Under the pieces are notes generated by a model. That model searched no databases. It saw only the letters and a program-made list of their open reading frames with translations, and was not told where the DNA came from. From Ghiorsea sp. (GTDB lineage: Bacteria; Pseudomonadota; Zetaproteobacteria; Mariprofundales; Mariprofundaceae): a stretch of DNA of 64,000 nt. The position numbers were made by a program, and so were the translations under genes. Location: contig JAUZSH010000001.1 of assembly GCA_030949605.1 (NCBI GenBank), forward strand, positions 62,001 to 126,000, in the 5' to 3' direction. Positions 18,969-28,027 of the stretch are shown here, piece after piece. The first letter of the stretch is position 1; each line of letters starts with the position of its first letter.

Positions 18969-19010
18969 ATACATCATGACGTTCACCATACTAATTACGG
19001 AGATGCTAAA

Positions 19011-19307
19011 ATGAGTGACTTATATGAAATTATTGTCCCTGACTTACCCCAACAAATCCAAGGTTTGGTCTGCGAAGAAATTGAAGGTGAGAATACTTAT
19101 TTTTATATTCATCAAGAGCAAGGTACGACAATCACACTCAATGCAACAGCATCAGCAATTTTTGATATGTGTGATGGGCAGACCACCATTGAAGCCATAG
19201 CTCAAGTCATTGCAGACACATTGGATGTCAATTTTGATGAAGCATCTCGTGATACACATATGGTTTTAGAAGAATTGACAGGTTTTGGTTTTATTACGGC
19301 TCAATAG
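19011..19307 (+). CDS. PqqD-like peptide-chaperone protein, locus 1
   Basis: 98 aa with the PqqD/RRE winged-helix fold signature: YFYIHQEQGTTITLNATASAIFDMCDGQTTIEAIAQ, then a C-terminal ELTGFGFI. In PQQ and RiPP pathways such proteins bind the leader of the substrate and hand it to the radical SAM enzyme. It is paralogous to 39387-39677 (shared LVCEEI, TLNATAS, FDMC, GFGFI). Good upstream GGAG at 19000-19003. Lies downstream of a 15-Cys gene in the same direction, so it probably serves that protein. Confidence 0.82.
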   Translation: MSDLYEIIVPDLPQQIQGLVCEEIEGENTYFYIHQEQGTTITLNATASAIFDMCDGQTTIEAIAQVIADTLDVNFDEASRDTHMVLEELTGFGFITAQ

Positions 19308-19364
19308 CCATGTACACCCCCCATTGCATACACTTAGATTCGCAACTTTTCAAGAAACCATACC

Positions 19365-19732
19365 CTAACCCGCATTATTCACAAATACAGCCGCGCCCTT
19401 TCTTGTCCCTTTATTCGCAACAAATCTCTCATCAATCGTTAGTAAGCGCGGCTACGAGCGATTTCTTTAAAATTCGTTGCAAACAACAATACCTTCGCCA
19501 AGATTCAGCGCGTTTCGCGCAAAGCAAGCGAGTAACCATAACATTCTAGAATATTGTGGTATATTAAAAATAACATCCCCCAAACCCCGATGTTATTTTT
19601 AATATACGCTTTCTAAATCAATGTGTTACAAACACTAGAGTTTTTTACCAATGTATTCTCTAAAACTGGTGAAGGTATTGAAACAAAGGTTCTACGCAAT
19701 CATCACGACGATTTATGAATAATGCGGGCTAA
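19365..19732. mobile_element. MITE with TTAGCCCGCATTATTC-type ends, itself interrupted
   Basis: Left end CTAACCCGCATTATTCAC, right end ATGAATAATGCGGGCTAA. Outside its insert it matches the 168-bp copy at 45757-45924 in reverse orientation. A second element (19487-19680) splits it with a clear duplication. Its right end supplies the stop codon of aat. Confidence 0.8.
19487..19680. mobile_element. 194-bp MITE inserted in the outer MITE
   Basis: Ends CAATACCTTCGCCA / TGGTGAAGGTATTG form imperfect inverted repeats, flanked by the 6-bp duplication AAACAA (19481-19486 and 19681-19686). Removing it and one duplication restores the sequence seen uninterrupted at 45757-45924. Its interior has a 17-bp-stem hairpin (ATATTAAAAATAACATC and its complement, about 19561-19605). 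Confidence 0.82.
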
Positions 19733-20364
19733 ATCAGCCTCAAAAATTTATCCCTATCCATATTCTCCGCACCAAGGCTCAACAGATGTTGCGTTGGCAT
19801 TTGACAGTCAATCAGCTTAATGCCTTCACCCATCGCCCAATCACAAAGGTAAGACATGGCCATTTTTGAACCATCTCGCTTTTTGCTAAACATAGATTCC
19901 GCATAAAAAACATGCCCCAAGCGTACCCCATAAAGCCCGCCAATGCGTTCATCTTCATCATAAATTTCAAAACAATGTGCGTAGCCCAACACAAATAACC
20001 GTGAATAAGCTTCTATCATTTCAGGTAAAATCCATGTTTCACCCATTTCGCCATTCTTTTCTCGCCTTGGCGCAGCGCAGGCTGAAATCACCGCTTCAAA
20101 ATCTTTATCACGATAAGCATGGTAACGTACTTGTTTTAACCTACGTTTCAAACGCGATGAGCGATGAAATTTTTCAGGAAAAAGAATGGTTCTTGGATTG
20201 GGCGACCACCATAAAAATGGCTCACCTTCAGCATACCAAGGAAAAATGCCATGCGCATAAGCATCAAGTAATGTTTCAGGTCTCAAGTCACCACCCACAG
20301 CCAATAAACCCTCTTCACTGGCTTGGCTAGGGTGTGGAAACCTTGAATTCGGTGCAGCTATCAT
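19729..20364 (-). CDS. aat: Leucyl/phenylalanyl-tRNA--protein transferase
   Basis: Adds Leu or Phe to N-terminal Arg/Lys of proteins, creating N-degrons for ClpS/ClpAP. The 211-aa product has FPHPSQASEEGLLAVGGDL, GIFPWY, WWSPNPR and the C-terminal LIDCQMPTQHLLSLGAENM. The reading frame ends at a TAG lying in the CTAA terminus of the adjacent MITE, so the last few residues after FLRLI differ from the ancestral tail. The catalytic core is complete, so I expect function. Divergent from nadA. Confidence 0.92.
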   Translation of the reverse strand: MIAAPNSRFPHPSQASEEGLLAVGGDLRPETLLDAYAHGIFPWYAEGEPFLWWSPNPRTILFPEKFHRSSRLKRRLKQVRYHAYRDKDFEAVISACAAPRREKNGEMGETWILPEMIEAYSRLFVLGYAHCFEIYDEDERIGGLYGVRLGHVFYAESMFSKKRDGSKMAMSYLCDWAMGEGIKLIDCQMPTQHLLSLGAENMDRDKFLRLI

Positions 20365-20419
20365 GCGCCAAACCTATCAAATATTTGACATGCTTCATCT
20401 GTTTTTCAGTATCAGCCCT

Positions 20420-21541
20420 ATGTTTTCTAATAATTGTATACTCGAAACTCCAGACAAAGCTCATTTTTCTCTGCAAGAGCTCTATGACTTACCCGAAGAT
20501 GAAATCATTCATCGCATTCATAGTTTGCGCGAAACATTGGGTGATCAATTGCTTATTTTAGGGCATCATTACCAACGCGAAGAAGTCATTGGTTTTGCCG
20601 ACATCACAGGTGACTCCTTAAAGCTCGCTCAAGAAGCAGCCAAAACCAAAGCACCTTATATTATCTTTTGCGGGGTGCATTTCATGGCGGAAATGGCAGA
20701 TGTACTTACAAGTGATGAGCAAGTCGTCATTTTACCTGATCCTGCGGCAGGCTGCTCCATGGCAGATATGGCCAACGATGAACAAGTGCAACGCTGCTGG
20801 AATGAGCTAAACACTGTGATTGAAGCCGATAATAGCGTAACGCCTGTGACCTATATCAATTCTACTGCCGCCCTCAAAGCTTTTTGTGGTGAACATGATG
20901 GCATTGTTTGCACTTCAGGTAATGCCAAGCGCGTGATGCAGTGGGCATGGGACAAACGCGAAAAGATTTTATTCTTTCCCGACCAACACTTGGGGGAAAA
21001 CACAGCATTGACCATGGGTATCACCGACGAAGATATGATGATTTGGGACCCCTTCAAACCTATGGGTGGCAATTCAACTGAAGCCATCAAACGAGCCAAG
21101 CTTATTTTATGGAAAGGCTTTTGCTCCGTACACCAATTGTTCAAAACTGAACATGCTGACACTATGCGTAAAAATTATCCCAATATTCAAATTCTAGCTC
21201 ACCCTGAATGCTCACGCGAAGTTTGCGAAACATCCGACTTTGTGGGTTCAACGGAAATGATTATCAAACACGTTGCCGCAGCACCCCAAGGCAGTCAATT
21301 TGCCATTGCTACAGAGCTCAATCTCGTCAACCGCTTACGCATCAATCACCCTGAACATCAGATTTGGTTTTTATCGCCTACGGTAAGCATGTGCTCGACC
21401 ATGTTTCGTACTGACCCACCTCACCTTTACTGGGCAATGCAAGAGATATTGGGTGGTCAACAATATCATCAAGTCTCTGTACCAAAATCACAACAAAACA
21501 TGGCATTAGTCTCTCTTCATAACATGCTTCAGCTAGGGTAA
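20420..21541 (+). CDS. nadA: Quinolinate synthase
   Basis: [4Fe-4S] enzyme condensing iminoaspartate with DHAP to quinolinate, first committed step of NAD synthesis. Motifs seen: LGHHYQREEV, FCGVHFMAE, ILPDPAAGCSMAD (cluster Cys), GIVCTSGNA, HPECSREV (cluster Cys), and C-terminal SPTVSMCSTM (cluster Cys). The open frame reaches back to 20363, overlapping the divergent aat start, so I favour ATG 20420 (MFSNNCILETP); the exact start is uncertain. nadC, the next enzyme, is at 53215-54057. Confidence 0.93.
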   Translation: MFSNNCILETPDKAHFSLQELYDLPEDEIIHRIHSLRETLGDQLLILGHHYQREEVIGFADITGDSLKLAQEAAKTKAPYIIFCGVHFMAEMADVLTSDEQVVILPDPAAGCSMADMANDEQVQRCWNELNTVIEADNSVTPVTYINSTAALKAFCGEHDGIVCTSGNAKRVMQWAWDKREKILFFPDQHLGENTALTMGITDEDMMIWDPFKPMGGNSTEAIKRAKLILWKGFCSVHQLFKTEHADTMRKNYPNIQILAHPECSREVCETSDFVGSTEMIIKHVAAAPQGSQFAIATELNLVNRLRINHPEHQIWFLSPTVSMCSTMFRTDPPHLYWAMQEILGGQQYHQVSVPKSQQNMALVSLHNMLQLG

Positions 21542-21545
21542 TCAC

Positions 21546-23051
21546 ATGTTGCGCTTACTCATCATCTTGCTCCTATTCGCACCCTTGGCGCATGCCGCAA
21601 CCTATGCGGAAATGAATCAACAAGTGAATGATTTTGAGACAAGTGGTCAGGCTCGCTTCGCACCCAAAACCATGAAGCGCGTGCAAGCATTTCAAGGCGC
21701 ATCCATGTTGGCTCATGAGCAATCCAGAGGATTTTCTAATTCAAATCCAGCCTATTCTCTCACCCAAGCCATCGATAAAACACTACAAACACTTGAAGTT
21801 GCCAAAAGTAACGCGCTTATTTTCCAGCAAACCTTTCCTGCCTTGCTACAACAAGAAGCGGAAGCCAATAAAGCCTTGGTTTACCACCATAAACCACAAG
21901 TTTTGCCCGAAGAGACAGTACGCAATTTTTTTAATGATGCACAAGTACAAATGAACATTGCCATCCGCAACACCGAAAATGGTCATTTAAATTTAGCCCG
22001 TCAAGCCGCAGCAAAATCAATATTACTTTTTCAAAAATGTATTGATAGCGCTATGCCAGGGTTGATCGAGCAAAGCGAACGCGCCCTAGATCAGGCTAGC
22101 AGTGTTGGTGCAAAAAAATATGCACCACGCACCTATACCATAGCCAAAGAAGCACTCGAATCCTTAGAGGCATACAACAGTGATATTCAAAAGGCGCAAG
22201 CCGAACGCGAACCCATACCCCGCCCAACCCGCATTGGTTACGCTATGGAAATGGCAATATTTGCCCAAAAAATTGCCATTAAAGTTAAAAGCTGGAAGCG
22301 CGATCAAGGTAGCTATGAAAAGTTAACACTAAAAGCGCGAGACAACAGGTTGCTCTTGGCTAAGGCGATGAAAGTACCATTGGACTATGATCAAGTTGAA
22401 GTGGACATTCAAGCCGATGAACTGTTGAAACATGTTCAACAGTTACTGCAAACATTGGAACAAGAACGCCGTCAACATCAACAAGCCATCGCTTTATTAC
22501 AAAAAAACTTTGATGACCAATTGAAACAACGCCTACACAAACAACGCTTAGAAGACCAAAAGTCTTTTCAATCTCAAGTTGGTAAAATGAAATCAGCCTT
22601 CAACAGTAAGTTAGCGCGACAAACTTTTGAAAAAAATAGACAGCAACAAATACGTGATTTATTCACGGCTAACGAAGTCGAAATCATCACCAAGCTTGAG
22701 GGGTCACTTATGATTCGCGTTAAAAACCTCCAATTTGGCTCAAACAGTAGTCAAGTTGACGGTCAATACTTTGACTTATTGGGGCGTATCAAAGAAGCAT
22801 TGGATTTATACCCTGCCCGTAATATTATTATCGAAGGTCATACTGATAGCACAGGTAATGCCCAAGATAACCGTCAATTGTCATTATCTCGTGCCGAATC
22901 TGTGTTAGAGTTCCTGATTGCATCAGGCATAGATGCCGAACGCATCAAGGCATTGGGTTATGGTGAGGCTAAACCCATTGCCACCAATATGTATAAAAAA
23001 GGACGCGCTATGAATCGTCGTATTGATATTATCATTCAGGCTCCTGAATGA
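21546..23051 (+). CDS. OmpA-family protein with coiled-coil N-terminal region
   Basis: 501 aa. A signal peptide (LRLLIILLLFAPLAHAA, cleavage about residue 18) is followed by a mostly helical, Q/K/E-rich region with likely coiled coil at about 285-345. A C-terminal OmpA/MotB peptidoglycan-binding domain runs from about 385 to the end (IIIEGHTDSTGN, LSLSRAESVLEFLI, GYGEAKPIATN, NRRIDIII). Expected periplasmic or envelope-bound. It starts 4 nt after nadA and overlaps the next gene by ATGA, so it is co-transcribed with a LOG-family gene; the reason for that pairing is unclear. Confidence 0.85.
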   Translation: MLRLLIILLLFAPLAHAATYAEMNQQVNDFETSGQARFAPKTMKRVQAFQGASMLAHEQSRGFSNSNPAYSLTQAIDKTLQTLEVAKSNALIFQQTFPALLQQEAEANKALVYHHKPQVLPEETVRNFFNDAQVQMNIAIRNTENGHLNLARQAAAKSILLFQKCIDSAMPGLIEQSERALDQASSVGAKKYAPRTYTIAKEALESLEAYNSDIQKAQAEREPIPRPTRIGYAMEMAIFAQKIAIKVKSWKRDQGSYEKLTLKARDNRLLLAKAMKVPLDYDQVEVDIQADELLKHVQQLLQTLEQERRQHQQAIALLQKNFDDQLKQRLHKQRLEDQKSFQSQVGKMKSAFNSKLARQTFEKNRQQQIRDLFTANEVEIITKLEGSLMIRVKNLQFGSNSSQVDGQYFDLLGRIKEALDLYPARNIIIEGHTDSTGNAQDNRQLSLSRAESVLEFLIASGIDAERIKALGYGEAKPIATNMYKKGRAMNRRIDIIIQAPE

Positions 23052-24028
23052 GCCAACAACCACCCTATTCCAAGTACCAACAAGCGTTGCTGGATAAAAC
23101 CCATGCTTTATTAAACAGCGGGTTACCCGAACATGATTTAAAAATGTTAAGCCATGTCTTGGGAGAAATGCAGCAAGGCTTAGAAGTCTTCAAACCCTAT
23201 CAGGCATGGCGCAAGGTCAGCTTATTTGGTTCAGCGCGAACCCAAGAAGCACACCCGCAATACCAGCAAGCCAAAGCTTGTGGTAAAGCTCTCAAAGATG
23301 CTGGATTTATGGTCATTACGGGTGGTGGTCCTGGCATGATGCAAGCTGCCAATGAAGGTGCGGGGCGCGATGTCTCTTTTGGTATTGGCATCAACTTACC
23401 CATGGAACAACAGCTCAACCCCGTGGTGCATAATTCACCACGCAGCTTTGAATGCAAATACTTTTTCACACGAAAATTCTTCTTTCTTCGTGAAAGTGAT
23501 GCTGTGGTTCTCACTGCGGGTGGTTTTGGCACATTTGATGAAAGCTTTGAACTACTCACCCTGCTACAAACAGGTCGAAACCCACCCATCCCTGTGATTA
23601 TGCTGGAAGCACCTGGCGATGATTTCTGGGGGCCTTTTCTTAAATCTTGGGTACGCCGATTATTGGATGATGGTTTAATCAGCGCTGATGATACCAATTT
23701 GATTTATCATACCGACAATGTTGAAGATGTTAGCAAACACATCACACAATTTTATACCAACTACCATAGTTTTCGTTATGTGGGGCAAACGGTATTGCTG
23801 CGACTTAACAACCCTTTGTCTACACAATCCTTAGAACGATTGAATGCCGAGTTTTCCAATGTGTTATACAAAGGTACGATTGAACAAGTATTCAACTGGC
23901 CCAAACATGATGATGCTTGCTACGCACATTACCCGCGTTTACGGATGCAATTGCAACATGGGCGCATGAGTATTCTTCCCCAGCTTATTCAACGCATGAA
24001 TGCTTTATACCAGCAAGAGCATTCATAG
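23048..24028 (+). CDS. LOG-family (TIGR00730-type) Rossmann-fold protein
   Basis: 326 aa. The central domain has the LOG hallmarks GGGPGMMQAANEGA (about residues 97-110) and AGGFGTFDE (about 157-165), the phosphate-binding and catalytic loops of nucleotide 5'-monophosphate phosphoribohydrolases (cytokinin-activating LOG / PpnN relatives). The C-terminal about 80 residues extend beyond minimal LOG proteins. Coupled to the OmpA-like gene upstream. Nucleotide salvage is the likely role; substrate not predictable. Confidence 0.82.
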   Translation: MSQQPPYSKYQQALLDKTHALLNSGLPEHDLKMLSHVLGEMQQGLEVFKPYQAWRKVSLFGSARTQEAHPQYQQAKACGKALKDAGFMVITGGGPGMMQAANEGAGRDVSFGIGINLPMEQQLNPVVHNSPRSFECKYFFTRKFFFLRESDAVVLTAGGFGTFDESFELLTLLQTGRNPPIPVIMLEAPGDDFWGPFLKSWVRRLLDDGLISADDTNLIYHTDNVEDVSKHITQFYTNYHSFRYVGQTVLLRLNNPLSTQSLERLNAEFSNVLYKGTIEQVFNWPKHDDACYAHYPRLRMQLQHGRMSILPQLIQRMNALYQQEHS

Positions 24029-24244
24029 TTTTGCATGCCTTAAAAATATATCTTATAAAACAGTATGTTACGATAGTGAATAGTCATTCCGACTGTGTAT
24101 GATGAATGCTTGCTTGCCCAAGCCAGAAGATGAAATACCCCAATATTTTTTCTTAATTGCAGAATCCTTAGCGCACTCTTATAGTGCAGCCCCCTGCATC
24201 AGCTTGATGCAGTATTTCAGTTCCAATATTCGAGGTAATTTCAC

Positions 24245-24673
24245 ATGGCCGTTCAACACACACTATCAATCATTAAACCTGATGCAGTCGCAAAAAATGT
24301 TATTGGTGACATCATTCGTCGCTTTGAAGAAAACGGGTTATCCGTTATCGCTACCAACATGACGCACCTTAGCACCGCTGAAGCAGGTCGCTTTTATGCT
24401 GTTCATGCAGAGCGTCCATTTTTTAAAGACTTATGTTCATTCATGAGTTCAGGTCCTATCTTGGCCATGTGCCTCGAAGGTAAAAATGCAATTGCACTGA
24501 ATCGCCAATTGATGGGTGCAACAAACCCGAAAGAAGCTGAAGAAGGTACGATTCGCGCCGACCACGCCGACTCTATTGATGCCAATGCCGTTCATGGCTC
24601 TGATTCTGAAGAAAATGCTGCCATTGAAATCAATTTCTTCTTTTCTGACTTAGATATTAACAGCCGCGCTTAA
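24245..24673 (+). CDS. ndk: Nucleoside diphosphate kinase
   Basis: Balances NTP pools through a phosphohistidine intermediate. 142 aa, family length, with the N-terminal [11 protein letters not shown], the [15 protein letters not shown] loop and the catalytic His in [25 protein letters not shown] precedes the ATG. A palindrome CTGCATCA/TGATGCAG (24195-24213) lies in the upstream leader. Followed after 7 nt by lysS. Confidence 0.96.
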   Translation: MAVQHTLSIIKPDAVAKNVIGDIIRRFEENGLSVIATNMTHLSTAEAGRFYAVHAERPFFKDLCSFMSSGPILAMCLEGKNAIALNRQLMGATNPKEAEEGTIRADHADSIDANAVHGSDSEENAAIEINFFFSDLDINSRA

Positions 24674-24680
24674 TTATATA

Positions 24681-26216
24681 ATGACTGAAAAATCTTCTGC
24701 GCTCAAAACCACCCTCAAAGATAAGCTGCCTGAACAAACCCGCGTGCGTCGCGCAAAACTGGCAAACATGCGTGAATTAGGTCAGGCATACCCCAACACT
24801 TGGCGTAGCAATGCCAGCCTGCTTGACTTACATCAACAATATGATCAGGCAGATAAAGAAACCCTTGCCGATCAAGGTATTGAAGTGTCTGTTGCTGGTC
24901 GTGTGCTGGCGCATCGCGTGATGGGTAAATCCAGCTTTGTTAAAATTCAAGATAAGGAAAGTGTAATCCAACTCTTTCTTAATCGCGATGCTTTGGGTGG
25001 TTCAGAAGTTTATAATCCTACAAAAAAATGGGATTTAGGCGATATCATTGGTGCAAAAGGAACCTTATTTTTCACCAAAACTGGGGAATTATCTGTCAAA
25101 GTTTCTCATGTTGAAATGATTACTAAATGTTTACACCCACTTCCTGATAAAATGCAGGGTTTAAGCGACATTGAAACCCGCTACCGTCAACGCTATGTGG
25201 ATTTAATCGTTAGCCCTGAATCACGCGATACTTTTCGCACCCGTTCGAAAATTGTTTCCTTACTGCGTCAAGGTTTGGAAGAACAAGACTTTATGGAAGT
25301 CGAAACACCCATGCTACAAACGCAAGCAGGTGGTGCTGCTGCAAAACCTTTCCTTACCCATCATAATGCTTTGAATATGGAGCTTTCACTGCGTATTGCA
25401 CCTGAACTTTATTTAAAACGCTTGCTTGTGGGTGGCTTTGAACGTGTGTTTGAAATCAATCGTAATTTTCGCAATGAAGGTCTGGATGCAACCCACAACC
25501 CTGAGTTTACCATGGTTGAATTTTATCAAGCTTATGCAGATTTCAATCATGCTATGGACACCACGGAAACCTTAATTCGTAATATTGCTCAAGGCATCAA
25601 CCGTAGCCAAGTGACTTGGGAAGATGTTGACTTGGATTTTGAGCAACCCTTTAAGCGTATTCGCCTGGATGAGTCGGTCTTTGAACACCGCCCTGATTTG
25701 CGAGGACACGCCAATGATAAAGCTTTGCTGGCAACGGTTTGTTTGCAAGAAATACCCGAGATTAAGCCTTTGATTACTTGGAAAGCTGGGCATTATTTAC
25801 TGGCATTATTTGAAGAGCTTGTTGAGCCAAAAATTACACAGCCGACTTTTATTACCCATTACCCTGTGGATGTTTCCCCACTTGCACGCCGCAACAATGA
25901 TGATGAAAGCGTAACAGATCGGTTTGAACTGTTTGTTGCAGGTCGTGAAATTGCCAATGGATTTTCGGAATTGAATGACCCCGATGACCAACGGGGTCGC
26001 TTTGTTGCTCAGGCGCAAGCCAAGGCTGCAGGTGATGCTGAAGCCACTGGTATTGATGAAGATTATCTTCGCGCCCTAGAATTTGGTATGCCTCCTGCTG
26101 CAGGTGTTGGCATTGGCGTTGACCGCTTGGTGATGATGCTAACGGGGCAACATTCCATTCGTGATGTATTACTCTTTCCCCATATGCGTCCAGAACAACT
26201 GATCAAACGAGGCTAA
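24681..26216 (+). CDS. lysS: Lysyl-tRNA synthetase, class II
   Basis: 511 aa. N-terminal OB-fold anticodon-binding domain (GRVLAHRVMGKSSFVKIQD), then the class II catalytic core: motif 1 in FMEVETPMLQ, motif 2 FRNEGLDATHNPEFTM and motif 3 GVGIGVDRLVMMLTG near the C-terminus. Charges tRNA-Lys. Between ndk and a CBS-domain gene that starts 1 nt after its stop. Confidence 0.96.
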   Translation: MTEKSSALKTTLKDKLPEQTRVRRAKLANMRELGQAYPNTWRSNASLLDLHQQYDQADKETLADQGIEVSVAGRVLAHRVMGKSSFVKIQDKESVIQLFLNRDALGGSEVYNPTKKWDLGDIIGAKGTLFFTKTGELSVKVSHVEMITKCLHPLPDKMQGLSDIETRYRQRYVDLIVSPESRDTFRTRSKIVSLLRQGLEEQDFMEVETPMLQTQAGGAAAKPFLTHHNALNMELSLRIAPELYLKRLLVGGFERVFEINRNFRNEGLDATHNPEFTMVEFYQAYADFNHAMDTTETLIRNIAQGINRSQVTWEDVDLDFEQPFKRIRLDESVFEHRPDLRGHANDKALLATVCLQEIPEIKPLITWKAGHYLLALFEELVEPKITQPTFITHYPVDVSPLARRNNDDESVTDRFELFVAGREIANGFSELNDPDDQRGRFVAQAQAKAAGDAEATGIDEDYLRALEFGMPPAAGVGIGVDRLVMMLTGQHSIRDVLLFPHMRPEQLIKRG

Positions 26217-26217
26217 G

Positions 26218-26688
26218 GTGCGTGCTGAAAATTTTATGGTTACCAATATTGTTACAGCCCACGAGGATGAACTTGTGGGTGATGTCCATGACAAAATGAA
26301 CCGTGAAAAACTGCGAATGTTACCTGTTGTTGACAGCTCTGGCGTTGTCAAAGGCTTGCTATCAACATTTTCCATCATGAAAACCATTATACCAGACTAC
26401 CTGATTAGTGGTGATTTGGAGCAAATTTCTTATGCGCCAGACTTGGGTATTTTATGTCGAAAATATGAAGAAATCCTCAATTTTCCTATTCGAGGTATGG
26501 TTGATACTTCACCTTTATTTGTTCATCAAGAAGACTCTCTACTATCTGTTTCTGCCGCTATCGCCTCACATGGTAAACATGAATATGCACTGGTTGTTGA
26601 TAACAATAAAAAATTGTTAGGTGTCATTTCTGCAGGTGATATTCTTAACCGTTTAAAAGTGAAAGCCAATGAGCTCAATGATGCATAA
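26218..26688 (+). CDS. Tandem CBS-domain protein
   Basis: 156 aa with two CBS modules: VTNIVTAHEDELVGDVHDKMNREK...LPVVDSSGVVKGLLS (about residues 8-55) and a second from about residue 95 (VHQEDSLLSVSAAIASHG...ALVVDNNKKLLGVIS). CBS pairs sense adenine nucleotides. Starts at GTG 26218 just after lysS (ATG 26236 is an alternative), and its end overlaps the downstream antiporter gene by 20 nt. The overlap suggests it regulates the transporter, which is inference. Confidence 0.82.
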   Translation: MRAENFMVTNIVTAHEDELVGDVHDKMNREKLRMLPVVDSSGVVKGLLSTFSIMKTIIPDYLISGDLEQISYAPDLGILCRKYEEILNFPIRGMVDTSPLFVHQEDSLLSVSAAIASHGKHEYALVVDNNKKLLGVISAGDILNRLKVKANELNDA

Positions 26689-28027
26689 TACAAGTGGTCA
26701 CGAAGCCTCTGTCATATTTGGCTTTGACCCAACTTGGGTTGCCGTAACCATTTTATTGGTTGTTTATGGTGTGATTATGGCAGAAAAATTCAATCGTGCG
26801 GTACTCGCGCTTTTGGGTGCAGGGTTAATGATTCTCTGCGGTGTGATAACGCAGCAACAAGCGGTTGCAGGTATTGACTTTAATACCATTGGTTTACTCA
26901 CAGGTATGATGGTGATTGTGGCTATCAGTCAAAAAACAGGCATGTTTCAATATGTTGCCATCAAAGCTGCCAAAGCCGTCAAAGGTAGCCCGTGGGGTAT
27001 TTTGGTGATGCTATCCATTGTAACTGCGGTATTCTCTGCATTTTTAGACAATGTCACCACCGTTCTTCTCATTGCACCTGTCACGCTGTTAATTACAGAT
27101 GCTTTGGGTGTGCGCCCCTACCCTTATTTATTTGCACAAATTTTTGCATCCAATATTGGTGGTGCATCTACGCTTATCGGCGATCCACCCAACATCATGA
27201 TTGGCTCGGCAGCTAACCTCAGCTTTATGGATTTCTTGACTAATTTAGCCCCCATTACTCCTCTTATCTTTTTACTCACATTGGGGGTCATTTGGTTCAT
27301 CTTCGGACGTGACTTAACAGCAAGCCAAGAACAGCGTGATCTGATTATGCAGTTTGATGAGCATGAGGCATTAAAAGATATTCCTTTGCTCAAAAAATGT
27401 TTATTTGTTTTATTTGCTGTTATCGGTGGCTTTTCTGTTGCTCATACTTTTCATTTAGAACCTGCAACCATTGCCATGTTTGGCGCTGCCATGCTTCTAC
27501 TGCTTCAAACATACGGTCAACCCGTTCACGATAAAGACCATGCTTATGAGCGTGTCATGTCAGATGTTGAATGGACAACCATCTTCTTTTTTGTTGGTCT
27601 CTTTATTATCGTTACAGGTGTTGAACATACAGGTGTGATTGCAAGCTTGGGTGAAAAGGTTATCACACTGACTGATGGTGATTTTAATGCAACCGTTGGC
27701 GCTGTACTGTGGGTTTCAGCCATTGCCTCGGCTTTGATTGATAATATCCCTTTTGTTGCCACCATGATTCCTTTGGTGCAAAGCATGGAGCCTACATTTG
27801 GTGGTGCGGAAGCGATTGAGCCTATTTGGTGGGCCTTAGCCTTGGGTGCATGTTTGGGTGGTAATGGTTCGCTTATCGGTGCATCTGCCAACTTAATCGT
27901 TGCAGGCTTTGCCCAACGCGCAGGTCACCCGATTCTCTTTCTTCAATTCATGAAACACGCATTCCTATTGATGATTATGAGTATTGCTGTTTCACATCTT
28001 TATATCTATTGGCGTTACTTAACTTGA
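26669..28027 (+). CDS. Ion-transporter superfamily antiporter (ArsB/NhaD-like)
   Basis: 452 aa with about 11-12 hydrophobic helices and the twin inverted motifs of the IT superfamily: FLDNVTTVLLIAPVT, SNIGGASTLIGDPPNIMIG in the first half and ALIDNIPFVATMIPL, GGNGSLIGASANLIVAG in the second. The NhaD/ArsB/P-protein group exchanges Na+ or arsenite/anions; GGASTLIGDPPNIM fits Na+/H+ antiporters (NhaD) best, but substrate cannot be fixed. Overlaps the CBS gene upstream and lolC downstream. Confidence 0.85.
   Translation: MSSMMHNTSGHEASVIFGFDPTWVAVTILLVVYGVIMAEKFNRAVLALLGAGLMILCGVITQQQAVAGIDFNTIGLLTGMMVIVAISQKTGMFQYVAIKAAKAVKGSPWGILVMLSIVTAVFSAFLDNVTTVLLIAPVTLLITDALGVRPYPYLFAQIFASNIGGASTLIGDPPNIMIGSAANLSFMDFLTNLAPITPLIFLLTLGVIWFIFGRDLTASQEQRDLIMQFDEHEALKDIPLLKKCLFVLFAVIGGFSVAHTFHLEPATIAMFGAAMLLLLQTYGQPVHDKDHAYERVMSDVEWTTIFFFVGLFIIVTGVEHTGVIASLGEKVITLTDGDFNATVGAVLWVSAIASALIDNIPFVATMIPLVQSMEPTFGGAEAIEPIWWALALGACLGGNGSLIGASANLIVAGFAQRAGHPILFLQFMKHAFLLMIMSIAVSHLYIYWRYLT

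Noticed and set aside
24099-24362. Small frame before and into ndk
   Set aside because: Overlaps ndk in another frame, no recognisable motif and no good ribosome site.
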